A DNA stretch of 12,204 nucleotides from Verrucomicrobiales bacterium (GTDB lineage Bacteria; Verrucomicrobiota; Verrucomicrobiia; Limisphaerales; UBA1100), in NCBI GenBank assembly GCA_003517285.1, contig DPAW01000229.1:1966-14169 (forward strand), read 5' to 3'. The position numbers and the translations under genes were made by a program. The notes under the pieces were generated by a model. That model made no database searches, had not been told where the DNA came from, and saw only the letters and a list, made by a program, of their open reading frames with translations. This document shows positions 1 through 7,901 of this stretch, piece by piece; positions within the stretch are counted from its first letter, which is position 1, and each line of letters starts with the position of its first letter.

Positions 1-759
1 GACCCGCGCAAGCTCTACGACCGGCTCTTCTCCAAGGACAGCCTCCGCGCGCACGTGGGCGATGTGACCGATCTGGTGCTGGCCGATGCTCAGTCCCTTT
101 CGCGCAAACTCTCCTCCGAAGACCGCGCCACTATGGATGAGTATATGACCATGGTGCGCGACGTGGAGGTGCGCATGGCCAAGCTCGAGAAGCTGCTGGC
201 AAATGCGGATGTGACCGTGCCCAAAGAGGAAATCCTGCCGCGCGGCGAATACATCCGCCTGCAGGCAGACCTGATGCTGCTCGCCTTCCAGATGGGCATC
301 ACGAATATTTCCACCTTCATGATCGGCCCCGAGCGCTGGGACGCCACGCTGATGTACGAGGGCGTGTTCGACAAGCCCGTGCAGCATCACAACATGACGC
401 ACAACCAGAAGGGCAACGGCTATCTGGAGCTGGCGAAGATCGATACCTTCCACATGCAACAGTACGCCTACATGATCCAGCGCATGAGGGAGATCAAGGA
501 ATCAGACGGCAGCACCATGCTGGACAATTCGCTGATCACCTACGGCGCGGCCTTGGGCGACGGTGCCACGCACCAATACTACGATCTGCCGATGATCGTA
601 GCCGGTGGCGCGCAGGGCCAGATCAAGCAGGGCCGGTTCATCCGGATGAAAAGCGGTACCCTCAACTCCAATCTTTGGCTCACCCTTGCCAATCTCATGG
701 GGCTGGAAATGGAATCGTTCGCCGACAGCCACGGCGTACTCTCCGATCTGTGGGCGTAA
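1..759 (+). CDS. DUF1552 family protein, C-terminal part (5' end outside window)
   Basis: The reading frame is open from base 1 to a TAA at 757-759, giving 252 residues of the C-terminal part of a protein whose start lies upstream. The opening residues (DPRKLYDRLF, then a helical stretch with DEYMTMVRDVEVRMAKLE) match the pattern of DUF1552 proteins, which are common in Planctomycetota and Verrucomicrobiota and usually about 400-450 residues long. Further typical pieces are HHNMTHN near residue 122, LITYGAALGDGATHQ near residue 178, DLPMIVAGG, and a final segment ending VESFADSHG-like then a leucine-rich tail. The biochemical role of DUF1552 is not known; members are thought to be exported, and the GxxH...AGG pattern loosely recalls DUF1501/alkaline-phosphatase-like proteins, which is my inference. 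The next gene starts 8 bp downstream on the same strand, so the two are probably co-transcribed. DUF1552 and DUF1592 proteins are often neighbours in PVC genomes. Any GTG near position 55 is internal, not the start. Confidence 0.88.
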   Translation, partial: DPRKLYDRLFSKDSLRAHVGDVTDLVLADAQSLSRKLSSEDRATMDEYMTMVRDVEVRMAKLEKLLANADVTVPKEEILPRGEYIRLQADLMLLAFQMGITNISTFMIGPERWDATLMYEGVFDKPVQHHNMTHNQKGNGYLELAKIDTFHMQQYAYMIQRMREIKESDGSTMLDNSLITYGAALGDGATHQYYDLPMIVAGGAQGQIKQGRFIRMKSGTLNSNLWLTLANLMGLEMESFADSHGVLSDLWA

Positions 760-767
760 TTCATTCG

Positions 768-3701
768 ATGAAGAACAATCGCATGCAGTTGGGCGTCGGC
801 CTATTGGTTTTCGCCCTCGGTTGGCTTCCGGCTGAAGCTGATGATGAGTTTCAGGAGAAACTTCAGCCGATCTTTGCGCAACACTGCGTGAAGTGTCACG
901 GCGGCGACAAGGTTAAGGGTAAGGTCAACCTCAAGGAGATCGGCAATGCCCGGCAGTTCCTCGGCAAGCCGGCGTTGATCAAAGAATTGATCGACGTCCT
1001 AGACGCCGGCGACATGCCGCCGGAAGACGAGCCCCAGCTCAAGCCGGCCGACCGCGCTGAGCTGCTCACCACGCTCAAAGCCATGCTCCGCACCGCCGCC
1101 GCTGGCCAAGCAGCCAAGCGCAATCCGCCCCGGCGACTGAACCGTTTCCAGTACAACAATGCCGTGCAAGATTTGTTTCAGCTCAACCGCAACGTGTTTG
1201 CGCTGTCGGAAAAACTGATGACCCGTGAGACTATCTACCTAAACGCGCCCAAGATGCCCGACCGCGTTAACGCCCGCTCACACGCGCTCAATCCCAGTGG
1301 CGGCCTGGCCGAGGTGAAGCCATTCCCGCAGGATCTTCGTGCCTCGCACGGGTTTGATAATCAGGCCAATCAACTGACCCTCTCGCCGTTGTTGCTCGAT
1401 GCCTTTTTCCGCCTGAGCGTTTCGATCATCGACAGCCCCGACTTCAACGAAAACACCGTTGGCATCTGGAACACGTTCTTCAAAGCTCCCGCCGAGGGCG
1501 CTGATCTACCCGCTGAAACGCGCAAGCGCATTGCCGCGTTCCTGCGACACGCCTTCCGCGGCCCGGTGGAGCCGGCCACACTCGAACGCTACACCGCCTA
1601 CGCGCTTGGCAAAATGAAACAGGAGCTGTCGTTCACCGACACAATGAAGAAGGTCGCCTCCGCCGCTCTGTCCTCGCCGCTGTTTCTGTACCACTACCAA
1701 TCCACCGACCCCAAGCAGCGCTCATTCGCCCTTGCCTCCAACCTCTCGTTTTTCCTGTGGGCCAGCACTCCGGACGCAGAGCTGCTCCAGCTTGCTGAGA
1801 GTGGTGAACTAGCCAAGCCCGAGGTGCTGGAGAAAACCATCGACCGCATGCTGGCTGATCCCAAGGTGGAACGTTTCCTCGATTCGTTTCCCTCCCAATG
1901 GATGCAGCTGGAAAACATCCTCGCCGCCACGCCGGATCCCAAGCAGCACCGTTATTTCTCGTTGGACAAACAAAACCCCGCCAGCCTGCAGATGCTCATC
2001 GAACCGCTGTTGCTCTTCGATTCAGTGTTCGTCGAAAACCGCCCGATCACGGAGCTAGTGCTGCCCGAGTACAGCTATCGCAGTGATTTCCTCAAGGATT
2101 GGTACACCAGCGACCTAAAACCGACCCTGCCCGATGTGTCCGACATGGTGACGGCCAACCGCGAGATCGACGAACGCAAGCGTGGGTTGGAGGAATTGAT
2201 CAAGACCACCGAGGCCGATCTGGCCAAGCTCATCGAACCCGTGCGCGAACGACTATTGGCAGAGCGCAAGAAGAACTCCACCAACCAAAAGCCGATCGAC
2301 CTCAAGCCCTACGCGGCTTGGGAATTTAACGGCGACCTCAAGAGCACCGTCGGCAATCTCCCACTCAAGTCCAGCGGCAACGTCACCTTCAAGGACGGCC
2401 AGGTCGTGCTCAACCGGGGTTTCCTCGAGAGCCCCAAGCTGCCAATTAGCCTTAAGGCCAAGACACTTGAAGTATGGTTCTCCATTCCCAACCTCGACCA
2501 ACGCGGCGGGGGCGTGATGGGCACGCAAGGGCCCGGCGATTTCTTTGACACCATTGTGCTCGGCGAACGCCAGAACCGCCACTGGATCTCCGGAAGCAAC
2601 GGCTTCGCGCGCACGCTCGATTTCCCTGGGTCCACGCCCGAGACCGCCGTGAACCAGCCCATCCATCTCGCGATGGTGTATCTAGAGGACGGCACCACCT
2701 TGCTCTATCGCAACGGAGTACCCTACGGCAAACCCTTCCGCCGAAACCGCGCCACCTTCCCCAAGAATCAAACCTCCATTATCTTCGGTCTGCGCCACAA
2801 GCCGGCCGGTGGCAATAAATATCTCAATGTGTCCATCGACAAGGCGCGCCTGTACAACCGCCCGCTCAACGCCGAGGAAGTCGCCGCCTCCGCGTCCGGC
2901 AACAATCTGTTCATCACCGAAACCGACGCCCTACAGGCGATGAACGCCGATCAGAAGAAACAACACGCCGCCCTCAACCAGACCCTTAAACAGGCGCAGG
3001 ACATCCTGCAAAAATTGCCGACCAAAAAGGACGTCAGCAAGGTCCAGCAAAACGCGCGGCAACAGTTCGATAACGTGATGCGCAAAAAGCTACGCGGAAA
3101 CACCTTCACCCGCATGCCGGTGGAAAACCCGCGCTATGGCGGCATCATCACCAGCGCCGCCATGCTCAGCATGAACAACGGCACCAAGCGCACCCACCCC
3201 ATCGCCCGCGGCGCCTGGATCATTGAGGTCATTTTCAATGATCCCCCGCCCCCACCGCCCAACGATGTGCCGCCGCTCAATGAGGATGCCGGCCCGAAGA
3301 ACCTCACCATCCGTGAGAAGTTTGCCAAGCACCGCGAAAATCCCGACTGCGCCGGTTGTCATTCTCGCCTCGATCCGCTGGGGTTTGCGCTGGAGAATTT
3401 CGACATCACCGGTCGGTGGCGTGACAAGTATCCCAATGGCCGCAACGTAGACGCCAGCGGCACGCTCTTGCGCAAATATCCCTTCGCTGATCCGGCGAAG
3501 TTTAAGCAATCAATCGTGCAGGAAGACAAACGCTTTGCAAAAGCCTTTACCTCCCATCTCCTGCGCTTTGCCCTCGCCCGCGAACTCGCCCCGGCCGACA
3601 CCCTCACCGTGGATCAGATCGTCGAGAACACCGCAAAGGACAATTTCAAACTCCGCCCCATCATTCGCGAAGTGATCCGCAGTAAAAGTTTTCGGGAATA
3701 G
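768..3701 (+). CDS. Planctomycete-type cytochrome (PSCyt1-DUF1587-DUF1595-DUF1592-LamG insert-DUF1588-DUF1585)
   Basis: This encodes a 977-residue exported protein with two c-type haem sites. Residues 1-24 form a signal peptide (cleavage probably after AEA). A PSCyt1-like domain follows with CVKCH at 40-44. Next come DUF1587 (RRLNRFQYNNAVQDL, about 122-180), a linking segment with GFDNQANQLTLSPLLLDAFF (196-214), DUF1595 (about 248-308), DUF1592 (about 318-450), a helix/LamG-like/helix insert (about 451-780), DUF1588 (about 788-900) with CAGCH at 861-865, and DUF1585 (about 910-977). The ATG at 768 is chosen because it places the signal peptide at the N-terminus; the frame stays open further upstream, but that part overlaps the DUF1552 gene. 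No clear Shine-Dalgarno is visible, and coupling to the upstream gene is plausible. The family's function is unknown; two haems and export suggest periplasmic electron transfer or oxidation of a polymer. A LamG-like fold could bind carbohydrate, which is inference. Without the insert the length would be near 650 residues. Confidence 0.92.
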   Translation: MKNNRMQLGVGLLVFALGWLPAEADDEFQEKLQPIFAQHCVKCHGGDKVKGKVNLKEIGNARQFLGKPALIKELIDVLDAGDMPPEDEPQLKPADRAELLTTLKAMLRTAAAGQAAKRNPPRRLNRFQYNNAVQDLFQLNRNVFALSEKLMTRETIYLNAPKMPDRVNARSHALNPSGGLAEVKPFPQDLRASHGFDNQANQLTLSPLLLDAFFRLSVSIIDSPDFNENTVGIWNTFFKAPAEGADLPAETRKRIAAFLRHAFRGPVEPATLERYTAYALGKMKQELSFTDTMKKVASAALSSPLFLYHYQSTDPKQRSFALASNLSFFLWASTPDAELLQLAESGELAKPEVLEKTIDRMLADPKVERFLDSFPSQWMQLENILAATPDPKQHRYFSLDKQNPASLQMLIEPLLLFDSVFVENRPITELVLPEYSYRSDFLKDWYTSDLKPTLPDVSDMVTANREIDERKRGLEELIKTTEADLAKLIEPVRERLLAERKKNSTNQKPIDLKPYAAWEFNGDLKSTVGNLPLKSSGNVTFKDGQVVLNRGFLESPKLPISLKAKTLEVWFSIPNLDQRGGGVMGTQGPGDFFDTIVLGERQNRHWISGSNGFARTLDFPGSTPETAVNQPIHLAMVYLEDGTTLLYRNGVPYGKPFRRNRATFPKNQTSIIFGLRHKPAGGNKYLNVSIDKARLYNRPLNAEEVAASASGNNLFITETDALQAMNADQKKQHAALNQTLKQAQDILQKLPTKKDVSKVQQNARQQFDNVMRKKLRGNTFTRMPVENPRYGGIITSAAMLSMNNGTKRTHPIARGAWIIEVIFNDPPPPPPNDVPPLNEDAGPKNLTIREKFAKHRENPDCAGCHSRLDPLGFALENFDITGRWRDKYPNGRNVDASGTLLRKYPFADPAKFKQSIVQEDKRFAKAFTSHLLRFALARELAPADTLTVDQIVENTAKDNFKLRPIIREVIRSKSFRE

Positions 3702-3737
3702 TTTCTGCCATTTTTCTCTGTGCACTCCGCGCACGGG

Positions 3738-3749
3738 GGTGAATTCACC
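3738..3749. promoter_or_regulatory. Perfect 12-bp palindrome in intergenic gap
   Basis: The sequence GGTGAATTCACC is its own reverse complement. It lies in the 83 bp gap between the cytochrome gene and the propeller-NIPSNAP gene, 36 bp upstream of the latter's start. Outer flanks CGGG (3734-3737) and CCCG (3753-3756) could extend it into an imperfect hairpin with a three-base bulge. There is no T-run, so it does not look like a terminator. It could be an operator half-site pair or chance; no second copy was noticed in the window. Confidence 0.3.
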
Positions 3750-3784
3750 TTGCCCGATTTCCACCACGACGCCACGCTTGGCCC

Positions 3785-5893
3785 GTGATTATCCGCACTT
3801 GGATTCTGTTAAGCCTCGCCACTCTGGCCGCTGCCGCCCCGGCCAAATGGCGGCAGAGCTATGATGCGGGCTATTTTGATGCGCAGGGAAAATGGGCCGG
3901 CGGCTCGGAGATCATGCATCTCGCCGCGCACGCCGGCAGCCTGTATGCCGCCAACGGCTACTGGCTCGACGCGCGCTGGGTGATTCCGCCCGAGGGCCAG
4001 AAACAATCCGCGCAAGTGCTTCGACTGGACAAGGCCGATGGCAAATGGCAGGTGGATCTTGATCTTGGCAAGGCCAATGACCTGGGGCTGGAGTACATGA
4101 AGGGCAACATTCTGAAGTCCGTTTCCTTTTCAACCACCGGCGAAGGCCGCGTGCTCAATGCGTCCAAGCACTTGCTGGTCATAGCGGCTGGAGCGAATTT
4201 TGAGCGGGGCGGCGCCGTATCAGTCTGGGTGCGCGATGATGTCGCCGGAACATGGCATCACACCCTCGTACGACACGGCTCCAATGCCGGCGGCGTCCGC
4301 TGGGTACCGCGCGATCTGCAAGTGTATCGCGACCGCGTGACGGGCGTAGACCGAGTTTTTCTACTGCTCGGCAATCCTGGCATTATCAGTGGCGTGTACG
4401 ATCCGAGCGAACCTTCACGCATCCGCTGGGATCGGCACGTGGAATTCCCTTTCCTCACCAAGGGCAGTTTCTTCACGCGCCCACTGGGCATCGCCGAGGC
4501 CAATGACGCTCTGCACTTTTCTGAAGGACCCTCCATCTTCCGCCGCATTGATGGCAAACGCCCGCAGTGGGAGGAGATTCTCAATCTGGCCGAAGATACG
4601 GACACCGATGTCGGTGGTATCCGCGGATTGACCGCCATCCAAAATCCCAACGGTAAGGGCCAATCGTTGCTCTTCGTGTGGGCCCCGGGTGAACGCGCGC
4701 AGAGCCAAGTGAAGCGGCTCGATCCCGATGGCAAGGGTGGCTACACGTTACACGACGAGGCCAATCTCGGCCAGCTCATGAGCCTCCATCTCGGCGTGAA
4801 GGTCCCCTACACGCTCGGCGGTCATAACATGATGTACCCCGTCTCGCATCCCACCACTGGCGAGCCCGTCCATATCATCGGCTTCTACGGCAGCATGGCG
4901 GGCAAACCGGAGCTCGCGTGGAAAGGCAGCCGATTTTACGGCGGCGCCCTCTACGCCGTGCGCACCGCCGCGGGCAAGTATTCCGTACACGAAGTCAACG
5001 GCCCGTACACCGCGGACAAGACGCTGCTTGTTTCGCCTCGCGCCTTTTGCCGGTCGCCGTTTGATCCTAAGGAAATCTTCATTGGCGGCCATGACTCGAG
5101 CAATAAAATCTCCGATAACCTCGCCTGGATTTTCCGCGCGCCCCTATCCGTCGCCGTTGGGATCGAGGCCGGTTCGACCGCGCCCACCTTGCCCGACCCC
5201 GCCCCGCGCATGCCCCGCGTGGATGACGGCCCCGTGTACGAGCTGCGCATCTATGCCGCCGCCGAAGATCGACTCGGTCATTTGATCAAGCGTTTCCGGG
5301 AACATACCGATCGCCTGTTCCGCAAACACAAGATGGAACCCGTCGCCTACTGGCTGCCCACCGACGGCACCGCTAAGGAGAAGCGTCGCTTCGTGTACAT
5401 TCTCAAGCATCCCTCCCGCTATGCCGCCTATCGAAACTGGAACGCCTTCACGCACGATCCCGAATGGAAACGCGGCGTACTGGAAAAGCCCGAGTTCCAG
5501 CGTCTCCTCAGCGAACGCCCCGAAAGCATATTTCTGACGCCGCAGGACATCGCCAGCACATTCCCGCACAGTACGAAGCCCAGCATCTTTGAATTGCGCA
5601 CCACCACCGTGACCAACGGCAAACTGCCCGACCTCCAAGCCCACCACCGCCAACACACCTCGCGCCTGCAACTCAAACACGGCATAAGCCCCCGCGGTAG
5701 CTGGTTCGCCTATGACAAGCCGGAATCAGAAAATACGATGATCACTCTTCTCCGCCACACCAGCCGCGCCCAGGCCGACCTGAACTGGAAAGCGATTGAA
5801 GCCGAGCCCGACTGGAAAAAATCCCGCGGTAATTTAAACACGAAAACCGACCGGCTCTACCTCAAGCCCATGGATTTTTCGCCGATGCGTTGA
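3785..5893 (+). CDS. Exported protein: beta-propeller-like region plus two NIPSNAP domains
   Basis: The product is 702 residues with an N-terminal signal peptide (MIIRTWILLSLATLAAAAPA, cleavage near residue 18-20). Residues about 40-455 contain repeated strand-turn units (for example LYAANGYW at 53-60, DLQVYRDRVTGVDRVFLLLG at 177-196, and a glycine-rich FYGGALYAVRTAAGKYSVHEV near 384-404), which suggests a beta-propeller, but I do not recognise the family. Residues about 484-587 are a NIPSNAP domain (YELRIY at 485-490, HTDRLFRKHKMEPVAYW at 507-523, FVYILKHPS, NWNAFTHDPEWK). Residues about 600-697 are a second, more diverged NIPSNAP domain (FELRTTTV, HGISPRGSWF, NWKAIEAEPDWKK). NIPSNAP domains are ferredoxin-like dimeric alpha/beta-barrel modules of unclear bacterial function; two in tandem could form an internal pseudo-dimer. 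The start is a GTG, the only plausible one since an in-frame stop lies at 3740-3742; no good ribosome site is visible. It may belong to the upstream DUF1552/DUF1592 operon or have its own promoter in the 83 bp gap. Confidence 0.85.
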   Translation: MIIRTWILLSLATLAAAAPAKWRQSYDAGYFDAQGKWAGGSEIMHLAAHAGSLYAANGYWLDARWVIPPEGQKQSAQVLRLDKADGKWQVDLDLGKANDLGLEYMKGNILKSVSFSTTGEGRVLNASKHLLVIAAGANFERGGAVSVWVRDDVAGTWHHTLVRHGSNAGGVRWVPRDLQVYRDRVTGVDRVFLLLGNPGIISGVYDPSEPSRIRWDRHVEFPFLTKGSFFTRPLGIAEANDALHFSEGPSIFRRIDGKRPQWEEILNLAEDTDTDVGGIRGLTAIQNPNGKGQSLLFVWAPGERAQSQVKRLDPDGKGGYTLHDEANLGQLMSLHLGVKVPYTLGGHNMMYPVSHPTTGEPVHIIGFYGSMAGKPELAWKGSRFYGGALYAVRTAAGKYSVHEVNGPYTADKTLLVSPRAFCRSPFDPKEIFIGGHDSSNKISDNLAWIFRAPLSVAVGIEAGSTAPTLPDPAPRMPRVDDGPVYELRIYAAAEDRLGHLIKRFREHTDRLFRKHKMEPVAYWLPTDGTAKEKRRFVYILKHPSRYAAYRNWNAFTHDPEWKRGVLEKPEFQRLLSERPESIFLTPQDIASTFPHSTKPSIFELRTTTVTNGKLPDLQAHHRQHTSRLQLKHGISPRGSWFAYDKPESENTMITLLRHTSRAQADLNWKAIEAEPDWKKSRGNLNTKTDRLYLKPMDFSPMR

Positions 5894-5896
5894 AGC

Positions 5897-5917
5897 CGCC
5901 GCTTTATTCGAGCGGCG
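5897..5917. terminator. Small hairpin at convergent gene ends
   Basis: CGCCGCT (5897-5903) and AGCGGCG (5911-5917) form a 7-bp, mostly G+C stem with a 7-base loop. It straddles the stop codon region where the + strand NIPSNAP gene (stop at 5891-5893) and the - strand FecR gene (stop at 5904-5906) meet tail to tail. Position fits a bidirectional terminator, but no T-run follows on either strand, so standard intrinsic termination is doubtful. Confidence 0.35.
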
Positions 5918-7253
5918 TGATGATTTCCTTACTGACCACTTGCAATCCGCAGGGATCCCAAAGGGTGTGCGCCCACACGGCATCCACCACCAGACCGACG
6001 GGGGACATCGGAAGATGGCCCTTCCACCGTTCCAACGAAGGATCGAGCGTGTACTCATCGAAATTCAACGTCACATCAAACGGCTGCCTGTCCGCAAACA
6101 TCTCCTCCGGCAGTATGGTTTGAAAGCGGCCGGCAAAATCGCCATTGATATGGCGCAAAGTAACGCCAAAATACACACGATGCTGCGTCTCTAACCGGCC
6201 ACGCACGCGAATCTGGGATCCGGACTGCAACACCACCGGCGGATGATCGCCAGTGGAGGGCTTCATCGCCAGCGTGTAAATCGTGCGGCCATCAGGAATC
6301 GTGTAGGGAACGGAACCCAACCGCGCCGACCGACCGGCTCCGGCAGGAAACCATTCCCCCTGATTCTGTTTACGCCCGAGTTCCACGCGACTACGCCAGG
6401 CACCCACGGAGTCTGGCACCTTTTCAGTCACCAATTCCCGGTTAATGGCGGCGGTCACACGGTGTTGGGCGGGCACATCCACGGAACTGTTATCGCTCAG
6501 CTTGGTAGCGCGCACGGTGCCCTCGGTCACCGTCAATGTGGCGGCGGCGAGTTCGGCATCCACACTGAAACGCGTGCCCAACACCTTAAACAAGGCCGTC
6601 CGTGTCTGGACCAGCATCGGCTTGTCCCTCGGTTGCGGCATCACGTTTGCCGTAAAGCCGCCTTCCTTAAGCCGAAGCTTTTTTTGACCGTCATCAGAAA
6701 AGGTAAGCATCGAAAATCCGGAAATCATCACGATTGAGCCGTCTGTAAACTGCAGCTCAAACCACGCGTCCGGCGCCATGCCTTCGATGGTGCCGCCGGT
6801 CAATTGATCGCCCACGGCGAGTTGATTCTGCACCGCACCACGATCGCCGGTGTACACTAACGACCCGCTCAGGCCCTTGATGGTGGCAATGGGCCGAGCC
6901 TCAGCACGTTCCTGCGCTCCGGTTACCGGTGCCGCGGGCGGTTGAACTAGGGCGTTGATGAAGAATCCAATCACCACCAGCGCGGCCATGGCCAATAGCG
7001 GCCGCGTATAGGAAGGCTGCGGAGGCTCCACGATCTTGGTGACAGCATCCAACGCCCCGAAATCCGGCACGGCAAACTGTGTCTCCAGGTCCTCGTGCAC
7101 ATCCAGATAGGCGTGATACTGCGCGTTCGCTTCGGGCTGGGTACGCAGAATTTCATTCAGACGCGCAGTCTCGGTCTCGGAGAGTTCCTCATCGACCAAC
7201 CGGCCGAGCAGCGTATCGAGTTCATCACGCCATGGGGGTTGTTGTTCGCTCAT
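5904..7253 (-). CDS. FecR-like transmembrane regulator (putative anti-sigma factor) with C-terminal beta-rich extension
   Basis: This 449-residue protein starts with a helical cytoplasmic domain (residues about 8-60, including LLGRLVDEELSETETARLNE), the usual N-terminus of PVC FecR-like anti-sigma factors. A single membrane segment follows at about 85-103 (PLLAMAALVVIGFFINALV). Residues about 120-265 form the FecR domain: LSGSLVYTGDRGA, the LxVGDxLTGGTI motif near 145-155, FTDGSIVMISGFS, and VLGTRFSVDAELAAATLTVTEGTV near 224-247. The remaining 170 residues are beta-strand-rich and end in VWAHTLWDPCGLQVVSKEI; this may be a jelly-roll-like ligand-binding domain, but I cannot name it. In characterised Gram-negative systems FecR relays an outer signal to an ECF sigma factor. 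The ATG overlaps the stop of the sigma gene by 4 bp (ATGA), indicating translational coupling; a purine-rich AAAGAACAAGAAG precedes it. The surface or polysaccharide signal it senses is unknown. Confidence 0.88.
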   Translation of the reverse strand: MSEQQPPWRDELDTLLGRLVDEELSETETARLNEILRTQPEANAQYHAYLDVHEDLETQFAVPDFGALDAVTKIVEPPQPSYTRPLLAMAALVVIGFFINALVQPPAAPVTGAQERAEARPIATIKGLSGSLVYTGDRGAVQNQLAVGDQLTGGTIEGMAPDAWFELQFTDGSIVMISGFSMLTFSDDGQKKLRLKEGGFTANVMPQPRDKPMLVQTRTALFKVLGTRFSVDAELAAATLTVTEGTVRATKLSDNSSVDVPAQHRVTAAINRELVTEKVPDSVGAWRSRVELGRKQNQGEWFPAGAGRSARLGSVPYTIPDGRTIYTLAMKPSTGDHPPVVLQSGSQIRVRGRLETQHRVYFGVTLRHINGDFAGRFQTILPEEMFADRQPFDVTLNFDEYTLDPSLERWKGHLPMSPVGLVVDAVWAHTLWDPCGLQVVSKEIITPLE

Positions 7254-7762
7254 GCTTCTTGTTCTTTCAATTTAAACCGCACACAATTCTTCAAGCTGAG
7301 ACGCAATCGGTACAGCTGCACCCGTACTGCACCGACTTGTTTACCAACTTCTGCAGCCATTTGATTCATCGACAGACCATCCTTGTAACGTAGATTCATA
7401 AAGGCTTGGTTCTCATCTGACATCTTACTATAGCAATGGCGCAACACCTGCATTTGCTCCGCGCGTTGCTCCGCGTTTTCCTCTCGTTCATCAACCAGAT
7501 GAAATACATCATCGGTAAACACTAACCGCTCACGGGCCATGGTTTTGCGATAGGCCAAAAGCTGATAGTGAGCGACGGTGACAGCCCAGCTGTTAAAATT
7601 GGTACCCGGCTCGAAATCATCAGCTTTGCGGCAGAGGACGAGATTGGTCTGCTGCAGCACTTCCATCGCCTGATCACGATTGGCCATGCGGCGAAAAATG
7701 TAGCCGTATAACCGCTGTTGGCACTGCGTCAGCTCGAGGATAAAGTCGTCAGACAAATTCAT
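7250..7762 (-). CDS. ECF RNA polymerase sigma factor, Rhodopirellula/Verrucomicrobium type
   Basis: The 170-residue product has sigma region 2 at about residues 13-78 (RLYGYIFRRMANRDQAMEVL, then FNSWAVTVAHYQLLAYRK) and region 4 at about 105-160 (NLRYKDGLSMNQMAAEVGK followed by VGAVRVQLYRLRLSLKNCV, a helix-turn-helix that contacts the -35 element). The SVGAVRVQL-type helix and overall length agree with the sigma-70 family typical of Rhodopirellula and Verrucomicrobium. The ATG at 7762 is preferred; a TTG at 7783 would add seven residues (MGVSNLP) that do not look like part of the family, and neither has a clear Shine-Dalgarno. It is the first gene of a two-gene unit with the FecR-like regulator, and it diverges from the cytochrome/propeller/copper operon, which is the obvious candidate target along with itself. 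Targets are inferred from position only. Confidence 0.92.
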   Translation of the reverse strand: MNLSDDFILELTQCQQRLYGYIFRRMANRDQAMEVLQQTNLVLCRKADDFEPGTNFNSWAVTVAHYQLLAYRKTMARERLVFTDDVFHLVDEREENAEQRAEQMQVLRHCYSKMSDENQAFMNLRYKDGLSMNQMAAEVGKQVGAVRVQLYRLRLSLKNCVRFKLKEQEA

Positions 7763-7817
7763 CGGCAAATTGGACACGCCCAACGCTACGCCCGGGCCTG
7801 CGTCCTTCCAACTAGAT

Positions 7818-7853
7818 AAAGCCGGAAACGCCCTTATGTTACGGGCTTTTTTT
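7818..7853 (+). terminator. Terminator-like hairpin with T-run in divergent intergenic region
   Basis: AAAGCC (7818-7823) pairs with GGCTTT (7844-7849), with a partial inner stem AAC/GTT (7827-7829 with 7838-7840), and seven T residues run from 7847 to 7853. This is the form of an intrinsic + strand terminator, yet no + strand gene lies upstream. A shorter alternative stem GCCC/GGGC (7830-7833 with 7843-7846) ends at the same T-run. It may end a short leader or antisense transcript, or simply be part of the - strand promoter region it overlaps. Confidence 0.4.
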
Positions 7854-7860
7854 GTGTAAA
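7833..7860 (-). promoter_or_regulatory. Candidate promoter for the sigma/FecR unit
   Basis: Read on the - strand, TTTACA (7860-7855, 5 of 6 to the sigma-70 -35 consensus) and CATAAG (7838-7833, 4 of 6 to the -10 consensus) are separated by 16 bp. Transcription would begin near 7826 and give a leader of about 64 bases before the ATG at 7762. The match is only fair and housekeeping promoters in this phylum are poorly known. Confidence 0.3.
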
Positions 7861-7901
7861 AATTAGAGGTCTTTGCCGTAACCTTTTGCCCTCACGAGAT
7901 A

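Noticed and set aside
675..767. In-frame upstream extension of the DUF1592 cytochrome gene, 31 more residues
   Set aside because: It overlaps the coding sequence of the DUF1552 gene and would bury the clear signal peptide that begins at the ATG at 768.
2253..2698. Two - strand open frames of about 130 codons opposite the LamG-like insert
   Set aside because: The + strand frame is continuous and has LamG-like features; the antisense frames show no motif or start signal.
6243..6737. Open frame of 164 codons on the + strand opposite the FecR gene
   Set aside because: The - strand frame encodes recognisable FecR motifs throughout; the + strand product has low-complexity, frame-shadow composition and no family features.
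7763..7783. TTG start for the sigma factor, adding seven residues
   Set aside because: The added residues do not resemble the family N-terminus and ATG at 7762 gives the expected length; it cannot be fully excluded.
7790..7797. 8-bp palindrome GCCCGGGC just upstream of the sigma gene
   Set aside because: Short G+C palindromes are expected often in this composition and there is no second copy or nearby promoter match.
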